Positions 22,202-31,236 of a DNA stretch of 64,000 nt are shown piece after piece. The stretch spans positions 62,001 through 126,000 of the forward strand of contig CP091737.1 in NCBI GenBank assembly GCA_022010055.1, read 5' to 3'. The first letter of the stretch is position 1; the number at the start of each line of letters is the position of its first letter. Position numbers and translations under genes: made by a program. Under the pieces are notes generated by a model, which had not been told where the DNA came from, made no database searches, and saw nothing but the letters and a program-made list of their open reading frames with translations. The DNA is from Treponema sp. (lineage in GTDB: Bacteria; Spirochaetota; Spirochaetia; Treponematales; Treponemataceae).

Positions 22202-22933
22202 TTATTTTTTGCAGGCTAAACCGGCGGCTTTGTTAAAAACCTTTTCAATGTATTGCGCTTCGCTTTCCGACATTGCCGCCCGTGAAAGAATGCTCCTCCA
22301 GAAGGATTCCATGTCCTGCCGTCCTGTGATTTTGAAAAAACCTATTTTTTGCAAATCATCGGCGATTGTGCTGACTGTTTTATCCAGTCTGTCCAGGGAA
22401 AGAGGTGTGTAGCCGGTTAATCCCGCGTTCTTTTCCCTGAAAAGGTGGTAGCAGATAATCTGGACTGCATGGGAAAGGTTCAGCGAGCCGAAATTTTCGC
22501 TTGAAGGAATTGTAACTCCCAGAGTGCATTCTTTCAGCTGGGAATCTGTAAGTCCGGTGCGTTCGTTTCCAAAGACAACAGCAATATTCGCGCCTTCAGT
22601 TTCTTTTGTTCCGGTATGATTTCTTGCGATTTCTGCGAATTCTTCCGGTAAAAGAAGTTTTCCCTTCCGGTATTGGCCTCTTCTGCGCGTAGTTCCTGCC
22701 GCAATAGAACAGTCTTTTGTGGCTTCCGTAATGGAATCAAAAAATTCGGCATTGTCGTAAATATAAGCCGCATGGATTGCAAGTATGTGGACTTTTTCCT
22801 GGTCGTAATCTTCTTTTTTTCCGACTATTCTAAGATGAGTTATGTCGCTGTTTGCCATTGCACGGCACGCGGAGCCGATATTTCTGCATTCGTCTGGATG
22901 GTCTAAAACAATGTAAACTTTATCTAAATTCAT
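22202..22933 (-). CDS. trmJ: TrmJ-like tRNA 2'-O-methyltransferase (SpoU/TrmH family)
   Basis: 243 residues. It is a SAM-dependent enzyme expected to methylate the 2'-OH of nucleotide 32 of tRNAs. Motifs: VLDHPDECRNIGSACRAM (motif 1, about 9-26), VVFGNERTGLTD (motif 2, about 118-129) and the knot IPSSENFGSLNLSHAV (about 140-155). The C-terminal extension (about 180-243) matches the TrmJ subgroup. Convergent with the AAA gene, with a small imperfect hairpin between them at about 22171-22194. Confidence 0.88.
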   Translation of the reverse strand: MNLDKVYIVLDHPDECRNIGSACRAMANSDITHLRIVGKKEDYDQEKVHILAIHAAYIYDNAEFFDSITEATKDCSIAAGTTRRRGQYRKGKLLLPEEFAEIARNHTGTKETEGANIAVVFGNERTGLTDSQLKECTLGVTIPSSENFGSLNLSHAVQIICYHLFREKNAGLTGYTPLSLDRLDKTVSTIADDLQKIGFFKITGRQDMESFWRSILSRAAMSESEAQYIEKVFNKAAGLACKK

Positions 22934-22992
22934 AGGGCTTAGTATATTACCAGATTTAAAATAATTCCATATTCTTAATTCTTAATTCTAAT

Positions 22993-23021
22993 TTGACCTA
23001 AGATATAAATTGTTGTAAACT
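22993..23021 (+). promoter_or_regulatory. sigma-70-type promoter for the STAS gene
   Basis: TTGACC at 22993-22998 and TAAACT at 23016-23021 are 17 bases apart, in the divergent gap between trmJ and the STAS gene. Confidence 0.55.
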
Positions 23022-23060
23022 GAAAGGCAGATTTTATTCTATAAACGGAGTCTGCGATAT

Positions 23061-23615
23061 ATGAATGATAATAATAACAGTATAGTTCCTGGTTTTGATA
23101 ACGAAAAAGATGACAGTCTTAAGATTTCCCTGGAAAAAATTGATTCTGTTTCTAATGGTCTTAGGGTTTATTTGAACGGATATATTGATACTTATAATTC
23201 AAGTTTTTTTCAGAAAAAAATAACAAAAGTTGTTGAAGCAGGCTTTATTAATTTGATTTTTAACTGTTCTGCGTTGAATTACGTTTCTTCAACCGGAATC
23301 GGTTCTTTTACTTCGTTTTTAAAAATGCTGAAGCCAAAGGGAGGAGATATTGTTCTTCTTGAAATTCAGCCGAAAGTTTACGAGGTTTTCCAGCTTCTTG
23401 GATTTGCGCAGTTTTTTAATATCAAGGATTCAACAGAAGATGCTGTAAGTTATTTTCATCAGGGTGTTCAGCCGCTTGAAAGCGTGTTCCCGAAGGTATT
23501 TGCCTGTCCTATGTGCAATAAGCATCTGCGTGCCACAAGAGCCGGACGTTTCCGCTGTTCAGAATGTAAGTCAATTCTTGCGATTGATGAAAAAGGCGCT
23601 GTTTCCCTGGGATAA
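23061..23615 (+). CDS. STAS-domain protein with C-terminal zinc ribbon
   Basis: 184 residues. The STAS domain (about 20-120) has the anti-sigma-factor-antagonist pattern, with NCSALNYVSSTGIGSF holding the phospho-acceptor-type Ser and the following helix. A C-terminal zinc ribbon is visible (FACPMCNKH ... FRCSEC, about 150-176). Spirochaetes carry several such proteins; partner kinase or sigma factor is not encoded nearby. CGGAG upstream supports the ATG. Confidence 0.88.
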   Translation: MNDNNNSIVPGFDNEKDDSLKISLEKIDSVSNGLRVYLNGYIDTYNSSFFQKKITKVVEAGFINLIFNCSALNYVSSTGIGSFTSFLKMLKPKGGDIVLLEIQPKVYEVFQLLGFAQFFNIKDSTEDAVSYFHQGVQPLESVFPKVFACPMCNKHLRATRAGRFRCSECKSILAIDEKGAVSLG

Positions 23616-23639
23616 GGTGCGGCGGTTTTTCAACGGAAG

Positions 23640-23905
23640 AATCACAACTTGTGCACAAGTTATCCACCGAGAAATGGGTTAATTTTTTGTTATCATCTAT
23701 TTCTTGGTATTATAAAAAAATAAAAATAACAAAAATAAATTAGCTAATTTGTTGTAATATAATAAAAATAGAAAAATGATTAAAAAAATCAGTATTATAA
23801 AAAAATATAATTTTTTTAATAAAAAGACTATTGACAAAAAAAGTTATCCACATTCTTTCCACAAATTAAAAACAAAACTGTGCTTGCAAATGTGCATAAG
23901 TTTTT
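23640..23905 (+). other. AT-rich region with DnaA-box-like sites; possible origin or DnaA-controlled site
   Basis: A 304-base intergenic stretch. TTATCCACA (23844-23852) is a consensus DnaA box; TGTGCATAA (23891-23899) is TTATGCACA on the other strand, also consensus. TTATCCACC (23660-23668), TTTCCACAA (23856-23864) and TTGTGCACA (23649-23657, inside the palindrome CTTGTGCACAAG) are near matches. Between them 23700-23843 is extremely A/T-rich. The layout resembles a replication origin, but no dnaA or dnaN is nearby. Confidence 0.4.
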
Positions 23906-23911
23906 TATAGA
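23884..23911 (+). promoter_or_regulatory. putative promoter for the ECF transporter gene
   Basis: TTGCAA (23884-23889), 16 bases, then TATAGA (23906-23911), ending 8 bases before the start codon. One DnaA-box-like site lies within the spacer. Confidence 0.35.
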
Positions 23912-23919
23912 ATAGCGTC

Positions 23920-26019
23920 ATGCCTGCGGTTCAAGTGAACAATTTATATTTCTCTTATGAAAATGCTGAAAGTGCGGCGGTTAACAACGTAAGTTTTGAG
24001 CTGAAGCATGGTTCTTACACTGTTCTGGCGGGAAAAAACGGCAGCGGAAAAAGCACGGTCGCAAGGATTGTGGCAGGTCTTTTTGAACCGCAGAAAGGCT
24101 CTGTGAAAATAGAAGAGAATCTTCGTGTCGGGATTATTTTTCAGTCGCCAAAAGACCAGATTATTTGCGGAGTTGTTTTTCAGGATACGGAATTTGGTCC
24201 GAAAAATCTTGGTTTTCCAAGGCCGGAAGTTGAGCTGAACGTGATTGAAAGCCTTGGCGTTACTGGAATGTTGGATTTTGCGAACCACCGGACGATGAAT
24301 CTTTCCCTTGGGCAGACTCAAAAAGTCGCTTTGAGCGGAATCCTTGCCATGGATCCCGATATTTTGATTCTGGACGAAGCGTTTTCTATGCTGGATCCAA
24401 AGTCCCGGGAAGAAATGTATAATTTTATCGATTCTGTAAACAGCAAGGGAATTACGGTTCTTCACATAAGCCACGATTTGGAGGCTGTCTGCCGTGCAAG
24501 AGATGTGATTCTGATGAAAAATGGAAAAATTTCATGGACAGGAACTTCTGCGGAATTTCTTGCGGATGAAAAACTTGTTGAAAAGCTGACCGGCAAAAAA
24601 CTTCCTGTAAATTCCAGCAAATGGTCGCCGGACGGAAAAAAAATCGTTCTTTCTGCCCGCAATTTGAATTTTTCTTATAAAAAAGACATTCCTGTTTTAG
24701 AAAATATTTCATTGGATTTGTATGAAGGTTCTCTTACCGCGCTTGTCGGACCTTCTGGCTGCGGAAAATCAACTCTGCTGGAAATTCTTTCCGGGCTGCG
24801 AGCCAGCGATTCTGGAAAAATCTATTGTACAGAACGCCCTGTTATTGCCCAGCAGAACAGCGATTCCGCGCTTTTTGAAAATTTTGCCGCTGACGATGTT
24901 GCCTATGGGCCTGGAAACAAGGGTGTCCGCGGTAAAAAGCTTAAAGAAATTGTAAAAAAATCAATGGATCAGTGTAATCTTGATTTTGAAAAATTTGCGG
25001 ACAGGCAGACTTTTTGTCTTTCTGGCGGAGAAAAAAAGCGGCTGGCTGTTGCCGGCATTGTGGCGATGGATTCTGACATTATTTTGTTCGATGAGCCTAC
25101 GTCGGCATTGGACGGAGAGTCCAGGAATAAAGTTATGAACCTGATGAAGGAGCTTGCTTCTCAGGGAAAAACCGTTCTTTTTAGTACGCATCAGCGTGAT
25201 GAGGCTGCCTTTGCCGACCGTGTGTTAAATCTTTCTGCGGAAAAAATATTTTGCCGGGAAGAAAAGGTTTCTTCCGCGCTGCCTGAGATGCAACGTATTC
25301 CGGCTCTGTCGGTTCTGGAGCGAATCCAAAAATTCAGTTTTTCTGAAAAGGCTGGAAAATCCGGGGCTATAGGAAAACTTCCTGCGGTTCTGAAATATAT
25401 CTTGTTTCTTGGGCTTTTTTGTTCTGCGCTGGTTATTCGTTCTCTGCCTGCCTGTGGAATTTTCTTTCTTTTGGGAATCTGCTACGCGCTGCTTGCAAAA
25501 TATCCTGCAAAAAAACTTTTTGCGGCGATTATAAAAATTGTTCCGCTTCTTTTGTTTTTCTGTCTTTTTCAGATGGTTTTTGCGCCTGCCTTGCCTGATG
25601 AAATCCGTTATTGCGATTTTCGTTTTTTTACGGTTACGCCTTCAAAAATTCTGAGCTGTATAAAAGTTTTGCTGCGTACAGAAAGCGCGATGTGCCTGAT
25701 TTGCGGATTCGCGTGTTCAATTGATGAGATTCAGCTTGTGAAAGGTTTTTCAGATTTGCTTGCGCCTTTGCGCCTGCTCAGGATTCCTTCAAAATATATT
25801 CTTGTTACTATGGAAATAATTTTCCGCTTTCTTCCGCTGCTCCTGGATGAGGCGACCTGTATTGTAAAGACTCAGCTTGTGCGCGGCGGACTTGGCAAGG
25901 CGAAAGGTCTTTTTGGAAAAATCCGGGCTGTCGTTCCTTTGCTGGTTCCCCTTATCGTTCAGTCGCTGAAAAGGGCCGAGTCTTTGTCGTATGCGCTTAC
26001 CGCGCGAGGTTTTAAATGA
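23920..26019 (+). CDS. fused ECF transporter: two ATPase domains plus EcfT
   Basis: 699 residues combining the whole energising module of an energy-coupling-factor vitamin/metal importer. First ATPase: Walker A GKNGSGKST (about 38-46), LSLGQ signature and LILDEAFSMLD. Second ATPase: GPSGCGKST (about 276-284), LSGGEKKRLA and LFDEPTSALD. From about 470 the chain becomes membrane-embedded (four to five helices) and ends with the EcfT coupling motif SYALTARGF. The usual EcfA1, EcfA2 and EcfT are separate proteins. No substrate-binding S component is adjacent, so the substrate cannot be told. The stop overlaps the Nudix start (ATGA). Confidence 0.9.
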   Translation: MPAVQVNNLYFSYENAESAAVNNVSFELKHGSYTVLAGKNGSGKSTVARIVAGLFEPQKGSVKIEENLRVGIIFQSPKDQIICGVVFQDTEFGPKNLGFPRPEVELNVIESLGVTGMLDFANHRTMNLSLGQTQKVALSGILAMDPDILILDEAFSMLDPKSREEMYNFIDSVNSKGITVLHISHDLEAVCRARDVILMKNGKISWTGTSAEFLADEKLVEKLTGKKLPVNSSKWSPDGKKIVLSARNLNFSYKKDIPVLENISLDLYEGSLTALVGPSGCGKSTLLEILSGLRASDSGKIYCTERPVIAQQNSDSALFENFAADDVAYGPGNKGVRGKKLKEIVKKSMDQCNLDFEKFADRQTFCLSGGEKKRLAVAGIVAMDSDIILFDEPTSALDGESRNKVMNLMKELASQGKTVLFSTHQRDEAAFADRVLNLSAEKIFCREEKVSSALPEMQRIPALSVLERIQKFSFSEKAGKSGAIGKLPAVLKYILFLGLFCSALVIRSLPACGIFFLLGICYALLAKYPAKKLFAAIIKIVPLLLFFCLFQMVFAPALPDEIRYCDFRFFTVTPSKILSCIKVLLRTESAMCLICGFACSIDEIQLVKGFSDLLAPLRLLRIPSKYILVTMEIIFRFLPLLLDEATCIVKTQLVRGGLGKAKGLFGKIRAVVPLLVPLIVQSLKRAESLSYALTARGFK

Positions 26020-26567
26020 TTGGAAATAAATTTAATTTCTGTCCTGAATGCGGCGGAAAAAATATCAGTTATCTTGAAAATAAAAAATGGTTTTGCGCTG
26101 ACTGCGGCTTTGATTTGTACAACAATGTCGCAGCTGCGGTCGGGGCGATTATTTCAGATGTGGAAAACAATGTGCTTTTTGAGATTCGCGCAAAAGAGCC
26201 GCGGAAAGGATTCCTGGCGTTGCCGGGCGGTTTTGTAGACAGGGATGAAACTGCGGAGCAGGCGGTTGTCCGTGAATGTCTGGAAGAAACTGGAGTTCAG
26301 CCTGAAAAAGTAAAATATCTTTGCAGTTTTCCGAATGATTATCTGTATAAAAATATTGCGTATAAGACATGCGACTTGTTTTTTGACGCTTCAATTCCTG
26401 CAGGTGAAGGAAATGTGCATGAGCTTATAAAGAGACTTCATGGCCAGGATTCTGAGGTTTCGGGCTTTGCCGTAAAAAAAATCGACTCCAAGGATGATAT
26501 TGAAAAACTTCCGCTTGCTTTTGAATCTGCGAAAAAAGCTCTGTCGTACTGGCTGTCGTTCCGATAG
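26016..26567 (+). CDS. Nudix hydrolase with zinc ribbon
   Basis: 183 residues. An N-terminal zinc ribbon (C9, C12, C27, C30) precedes a Nudix fold with the signature at about 71-93 (GGFVDRDETAEQ ... REC-LEETG). This layout is shared with NADH-pyrophosphatase-like and ADP-ribose-type Nudix enzymes. It hydrolyses a nucleoside-diphosphate-linked substrate that cannot be specified. ATGA overlap with the ECF gene suggests coupled translation. Confidence 0.88.
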   Translation: MIGNKFNFCPECGGKNISYLENKKWFCADCGFDLYNNVAAAVGAIISDVENNVLFEIRAKEPRKGFLALPGGFVDRDETAEQAVVRECLEETGVQPEKVKYLCSFPNDYLYKNIAYKTCDLFFDASIPAGEGNVHELIKRLHGQDSEVSGFAVKKIDSKDDIEKLPLAFESAKKALSYWLSFR

Positions 26568-26580
26568 ACTGGAGAAAATT

Positions 26581-27126
26581 ATGAATTTTAATAGTTTTAA
26601 TTTGATTTCCGCAGTTTCCGCGGTTTTGTATTTTTTGATTCTTGTTTTTGTCCTGGTTAAGACAAAGATTATGGTAAAATCAGCCGGAAAAATTATAATT
26701 TCCTTTAAAAAAAAGAATATTCTGTTTCAGATTCTGACTATGATTTTTTCCGCGCTTTTGGTTTTTATTATCGGGGTAAAAAGTCTTGGCGTTTTTACTG
26801 ATTCTGTTGTCTGCCTTGTTGCGCTTTTGGGCTGTTACATGAGTTCTAACGAGATTTTGGCGAACGGATTTTGCGGCCTTTATGAAAACGGACTTATTGG
26901 AAACGGACATTTTTTGCCGTTTGAAAAAATACTTGCGCTTCCGCTTTTGTCAGCCTCAAATGAAGGCGGAGCTTCTGAATTTTCTTCCTCGCCGGAGATT
27001 AATCCGCGGATATTGCTTGTGAAAACCGAAAGGAATTCTGCCGAGCAGTTTATTTTTTCTTCTGAGGAGGAAAAAGATTTTGTGCAAAAAGAGATATTAA
27101 AACGAAATCCCGGACTTTCGTGCTAG
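26581..27126 (+). CDS. unknown two-helix membrane protein
   Basis: 181 residues, no family recognised. GGAG nine bases upstream supports the ATG at 26581; the longer frame from 26494 lies within the Nudix gene. Two hydrophobic stretches (about 8-26 and 47-85) flank a basic segment (KSAGKIIISFKKKN). The C-terminal half is soluble and reads like a small PH- or YcxB-type domain (GLYENGLIGNGHFLPFEKILAL), a common feature of membrane proteins of unknown role. Likely in one operon with the ECF and Nudix genes. Confidence 0.7.
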   Translation: MNFNSFNLISAVSAVLYFLILVFVLVKTKIMVKSAGKIIISFKKKNILFQILTMIFSALLVFIIGVKSLGVFTDSVVCLVALLGCYMSSNEILANGFCGLYENGLIGNGHFLPFEKILALPLLSASNEGGASEFSSSPEINPRILLVKTERNSAEQFIFSSEEEKDFVQKEILKRNPGLSC

Positions 27127-27164
27127 ACAAAGTTTTCTTTTTCTGTCATAATACAAAAACATTT

Positions 27165-27236
27165 GGTGTGGTACCCAAGCGGTAAGGGATCGGTCTGCAA
27201 AACCGTCATTGGTTGGTTCGACTCCAATCCACACCT
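27165..27236 (+). tRNA. tRNA-Cys (GCA)
   Basis: A 72-base cloverleaf. The acceptor GGTGTGG pairs with CCACACC, the anticodon loop carries GCA between CGGTC and GACCG-type arms, and GGTTCGACTCC forms the T arm. CCA is not encoded. Confidence 0.95.
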
Positions 27237-27239
27237 TGA

Positions 27240-27270
27240 AAGGATTGCTCAAAAGGCAGTCCTTTTTTTT
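27240..27270 (+). terminator. terminator after tRNA-Cys
   Basis: AAGGATTGC and GGCAGTCCTT arms (one G-T pair) followed by eight Ts. Confidence 0.75.
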
Positions 27271-27312
27271 CGGGCTGGTCATGGCAAAGCCGCAGTCCGT
27301 TTACATATATTG

Positions 27313-27342
27313 GCTGCCGATTTTTCGGCAGCTCTTTTTTTA
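27313..27342 (+). terminator. second terminator downstream of tRNA-Cys
   Basis: A perfect stem GCTGCCGA / TCGGCAGC with a TTTT loop and a T run at 27334-27341. It sits between tRNA-Cys and the convergent recQ end. Confidence 0.75.
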
Positions 27343-27358
27343 TAGGCAGAAAATAAAT

Positions 27359-29203
27359 CTAAATGTGATTGCCTATTATCCGTAGAACCGGAGCACCTAT
27401 TTTTTCTGCCTTTACAGTTCCTATTCCAAAAACAGAAAGAAGTTCTTTTTCGCTGGCTGGCTTTTTTTCAACAAGTTCTTCTATTGTCTTGTCTCCAAAA
27501 ATCATATAAGGAGCAATATTTTCTTTTTCGGCTGTAGAATTTCGCCATTGTTTTATTGCATTGTAAAGTTCTGTATCTTTTTCAGAAAGATTTTTTAAGA
27601 ATTCATTCTTTTTATGCAGTACGAACGAAGGCTTCTGTTTAGGCGCGTTTATAATATTCTTAAAATTCAATTGAACTGGAAGTTTTATCTGCGTTCTGTT
27701 TGTTAATGCGAGCGCGCCCATTTTTGAGACAGCAAGCACATTGTATTCTCCGACTTTTAAAATGTATCCGGTTTCAATCAGCAAGTCTGTAAGCTCAAAC
27801 CAGTCTGATTTTTCCAGTTCTTTTCCGATTCCCCATGTTGAAAGTTCATTGTGATGGTTTTCTATTATTCGTTTTTGTTTTGAACCTAGAAGCACATCGA
27901 TTACATAAGCCGCGCCGTAATGTTGTTTTAGCCGGAAAATGCAGCTCATCAGTTTTTGGGAAGGAATTGTTACGTCGGTAAGGTTAACCGGTCCGGCAGC
28001 GCAGATGTCGCAGCATTCGTCTGCGGAAGTGTCTGCTCCGGAAAAAAATTCCCCGAAATATGAAAGCAGCGCGCGCCTTCGGCAGGTTCTGGCTTTTGCG
28101 TAATTTATCATTCCCTGCAAGAGCCGCTCGGATTTTTCCGGGTCGGCGGCTTCGTTAAAAAAGAATCTGATTTTATGAATGTCGCCCGGACTGTACAGAA
28201 GCAGCGCGTGTGATTCCAGTCCGTCACGGCCGGCCCTGCCGATTTCCTGATAGTATTCTTCAAGGGATTTTGCCATGTCGTAGTGGATTACAAACCGGAC
28301 GTTCGGCTTGTTGATTCCCATTCCGAATGCCACGGTCGCAACAATAATGCGTACTTTGTCTTTTATGAAGAGATTCTGGTTTTTAGTTCTCTGGATATCG
28401 GAAAGGCCTGCGTGGTAATTTAAGACGGAATAGCCTTCGTTGTGAAGTTTCATGGTAAGCTCGTCGACGGATTTTCTTGAAAAGCAGTAGATTATTCCGC
28501 TTTCGTCCTTGTGCTTTTCAATGCACTCAATTACCTGCGACAAGGCGTTTTTTTTAGGTTTTACCTCAAGAAAAATATTTTTACGGTTAAAGCTTGCTGT
28601 AAAGACAGTCGGTCTGTAAAGCTGAAGGTTTTTTATGATGTCCTGCTGGACTGATGCTGTGGCCGTAGCTGTAAGAGCCAGGCAGACTGCGTTCGGAAAG
28701 TGTTTTCTTACATTCGAGATTGAAAGATAATCCGGGCGGAAATCGTGTCCCCATTCGCTTACGCAGTGCGCCTCGTCAATCGTTATGCAGTTTATCGGCA
28801 TTGAACATTCATGGAAGATGCCCATCATTTTGTCTGAGGCAAGTCCTTCCGGGGAAACGTAAACGATTTTTATTTCGCCGTCTTTAAGCTTTTTTACGGT
28901 TTCAAGATATTCGGAAAATTCCAGTGAACTGTTCAGGAATTCGGCAGGAACTCCATTTTCTTTTAGCGATGAAACCTGGTCCTGCATAAGTGAAATCAGC
29001 GGAGAGACAACTATTGTAATTCCTTTGAAAATTAAAGCGGGAATCTGGTAGCACAATGATTTTCCGCCGCCTGTGGGCATTATGGCAAGCGTGTCTTTTC
29101 CGGCAAGCAGGTTTTTTATTATTTCAAGTTGCAGTGGTCGGAAAGAATCGTATCCGAATATATCCTTTAAAATTTCTTGCGCGCATTTTGTAATATTGTC
29201 CAT
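27359..29203 (-). CDS. recQ: ATP-dependent DNA helicase RecQ
   Basis: 614 residues, full length. A 3'-5' helicase for recombination and fork repair. Seen in order: Walker A TGGGKSLCYQIPA (about 42-54), DEAH box IDEAHCVSEWGHDFR (about 138-152), motif VI EIGRAGRDG, the RecQ zinc site (CRRRALLSYFGE ... CCDIC), a winged-helix RQC region, and a C-terminal HRDC domain (about 530-610). AGGAAA upstream supports the ATG. It stands between two tRNA genes. Confidence 0.96.
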   Translation of the reverse strand: MDNITKCAQEILKDIFGYDSFRPLQLEIIKNLLAGKDTLAIMPTGGGKSLCYQIPALIFKGITIVVSPLISLMQDQVSSLKENGVPAEFLNSSLEFSEYLETVKKLKDGEIKIVYVSPEGLASDKMMGIFHECSMPINCITIDEAHCVSEWGHDFRPDYLSISNVRKHFPNAVCLALTATATASVQQDIIKNLQLYRPTVFTASFNRKNIFLEVKPKKNALSQVIECIEKHKDESGIIYCFSRKSVDELTMKLHNEGYSVLNYHAGLSDIQRTKNQNLFIKDKVRIIVATVAFGMGINKPNVRFVIHYDMAKSLEEYYQEIGRAGRDGLESHALLLYSPGDIHKIRFFFNEAADPEKSERLLQGMINYAKARTCRRRALLSYFGEFFSGADTSADECCDICAAGPVNLTDVTIPSQKLMSCIFRLKQHYGAAYVIDVLLGSKQKRIIENHHNELSTWGIGKELEKSDWFELTDLLIETGYILKVGEYNVLAVSKMGALALTNRTQIKLPVQLNFKNIINAPKQKPSFVLHKKNEFLKNLSEKDTELYNAIKQWRNSTAEKENIAPYMIFGDKTIEELVEKKPASEKELLSVFGIGTVKAEKIGAPVLRIIGNHI

Positions 29204-29241
29204 AAAATTTCCTGAAAAAAATTATATCAAAGCATTTGCAC

Positions 29242-29270
29242 TTGAAAAAGACTTGTAGTTCTGATATTAT
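29242..29270 (+). promoter_or_regulatory. promoter of tRNA-Leu
   Basis: TTGAAA (29242-29247), 17 bases, TATTAT (29265-29270); the tRNA begins 11 bases later. Confidence 0.65.
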
Positions 29271-29280
29271 AATACCATTC

Positions 29281-29363
29281 GCCGGAGTGGTGGAATGGTA
29301 GACACGAAAGACTCAAAATCTTTTGTCAGCAATGGCGTAAGAGTTCAAGTCTCTTCTCCGGTA
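29281..29363 (+). tRNA. tRNA-Leu (CAA)
   Basis: An 83-base class II tRNA. The acceptor GCCGGAG pairs with CTCCGGT, the anticodon stem AAAGA/TCTTT holds loop CTCAAAA (anticodon CAA), and the long variable arm is TGTCAGCAATGGCG. CCA is not encoded. Confidence 0.95.
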
Positions 29364-29364
29364 T

Positions 29365-29395
29365 AAGGTCTTGCTTTTGCAAGACCTTTTTTTTT
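29365..29395 (+). terminator. terminator after tRNA-Leu
   Basis: Perfect AAGGTCTTGC / GCAAGACCTT stem with a TTTT loop and a long T run. Confidence 0.9.
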
Positions 29396-29450
29396 GCCAG
29401 ATTATGTCCGCGCGTTCCGGGCCGGTTTTCAGTTGTGACATTGAAAGCCG

Positions 29451-31038
29451 CTATTCTGTTTCCATAAAATTGTTGAACGCTTTCCTTAGCATCACCGCTT
29501 CTTTCATGTGCTCTGTTTCAATTGTTTCTGAGCCGCTCATGTCTGCGATTGTTCTTGCAAGTTTAAGGCAGCTGGCCGTCGCTCTTGGCGAAACTGAATT
29601 TTTCTGCGGAGCTGTTTAAAAATGACTGCGTTTCGGAAGAAGTTTTGCATAATCCGGCGATTTCGGCTGGCGTAAGGTGCGCGTTTTTTTTGCCTTGACG
29701 TTTTCTTTGTGTTTTTACAGCCTGTGCGATTTCGCGCCGCAGGAATTCTGTTGAAAAAGATTTTAAATTTTCCTTGTCTTCCTGCTCGTTTTTATTTTTT
29801 TCTATTTCGTTTGCCACGGAAATTCTGATGTCAATGCGGTCAAGCAATGGCGCGGAGATTTTTTTCCAGTACATTTCAATTGAACGTGAGCTGCAAAGGC
29901 AAAGTTTTGTTTCTGAGCCGAAATTTCCGCATGGGCATGGATTTGTTGCCATTAAAGCTGGAACGCCGCCGGAAAAACTGTGGAACGGCCTGCCCGGGAA
30001 ATTGTTATTTTTCCGGATTCAAGGGGAACTCTGAGCATTTGAAGGACGCTCGTTCTGAATTCGGCTGCTTCGTCAAGAAAAAGGACTCCGTTGTGCGCCA
30101 GAGAGATTTCTCCCGGTCTGCACAAAGTTCCGCCGCCGCAAATTCCTTCTATGGTTGCCGTCTGGTGGGGAATTCTGAATGGCGGAACTCGCACAAGGGA
30201 TTGTTTTGCGGAAAGAAGTCCTGCAAGCGACAGAATTCTCGTTACAGGCTGCGCTTCTTCTGTTGTAAGCAGCGGAAGAAGCGCGGGGAATTTTTGAAGG
30301 CAAAGTGTTTCCGCAGCCTGGCGCGCCTACGGCAATCAGGTTGTGTCCGCCGGCCGCGGCAATCTGTAAAGCCCGGATTAGTTTTTTCTGTCCGTTTATG
30401 TTTGAAAATTCCATGTCTGGAGTAACTTTTTGAAAAAGAACTCCGTCTACAGACTCGCAGTTTTCCGGAATTTCCGCTTCCTTTCCGGTCGCATTTAATG
30501 GGCGTTCTGTAAAGACTTCCGGGTTTGAAAGAGCCGCGAAGGCTTCTTCCAGGGAATCCGCGCCAAAAACTTTCATTCCGGGAACTTCTCTGGCCTCATT
30601 TGCATTTGCAGAAGGAACGATGCATCTCATTATTCCACCGCTGGCTGCCGTTGAAGCGGCGGCATGGACTCCGCGGACCGGACGTATTTTTCCGCTTAGC
30701 TCAAGTTCGCCCATAATCAAAACGGGCGTATCGCCGGGCTGGGGATTTTCAGTTTCTGAATCGCTTTGTTTTGCGCACAGAACACCTAGCGCAATCGGCA
30801 GGTCGAACCCTGCGCCTTCTTTTTTCAGGTCGGCAGGTGAAAGGCTGATAAGAATTCTTTCCGGCGGAAAATCTAGTCCGGAATTTCTTATTGCGGCCTG
30901 CATCCGCTCCCGGGCCTCTTTTACTGCTCCGTCCGCCAGCCCCACCAGATCGATTGCCGGAATTCCGCGGCGTAAGTCAACTTCTACGGTTACAAGAGAA
31001 CCTTCGTATCCAAACGGAGAAAATGAATAAATCTGCAT
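29451..31038 (-). CDS. comM: YifB/ComM-family AAA+ Mg-chelatase-like protein, three frame breaks
   Basis: About 530 residues when repaired. The family (ComM/YifB) is a hexameric AAA+ helicase helping branch migration during uptake and integration of DNA. N-terminal part: VEVDLRRGIPAIDLVGLAD and RILISLSPADLKKEGAGFDL. The AAA part starts at GGHNLIAVGAPGCGKT (after repair), with NGVLFLDEAAEF (Walker B) and ATNPCPCGNFG. Breaks: near 30308 (two As missing from the Walker A Lys codon), 29955 (one A missing), 29589 (two bases missing before PRATASCLKLARTIADMSG). The true stop is at 29451. The ATG at 31038 has AGAAGG upstream; the longer frame adds nothing conserved. Confidence 0.9.
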
Positions 31039-31187
31039 AAAAACCTTCTGTAAAAATAAGTTTGAATTTAAAGACACTTTTTGTGCTTACTGAATATATA
31101 GAGATTTTTTTTGCAGATTCTGAAATGAATTGCATTTTTTTTTGTTTTTTTAGGCTTGATTCCTCGCGCTTGGTGGAAAATGCGCAA

Positions 31188-31236
31188 AATCGCAGGCGAA
31201 TTTGCAATTTGTAAAAACTTGGATTTTGCCCTTTTA
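31188..31236 (+). repeat. fragment related to the palindromic repeat arm (a)
   Basis: The stretch around GCAGGCGAATTTGCAATTTG resembles the arm GCAGGCAGATTTGCAATTTG of the full repeats, then continues AAAACTTGGATTTTGCCC. The same extended version occurs at 36527-36575. It overlaps the 3' end of the PHP gene. Confidence 0.55.
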
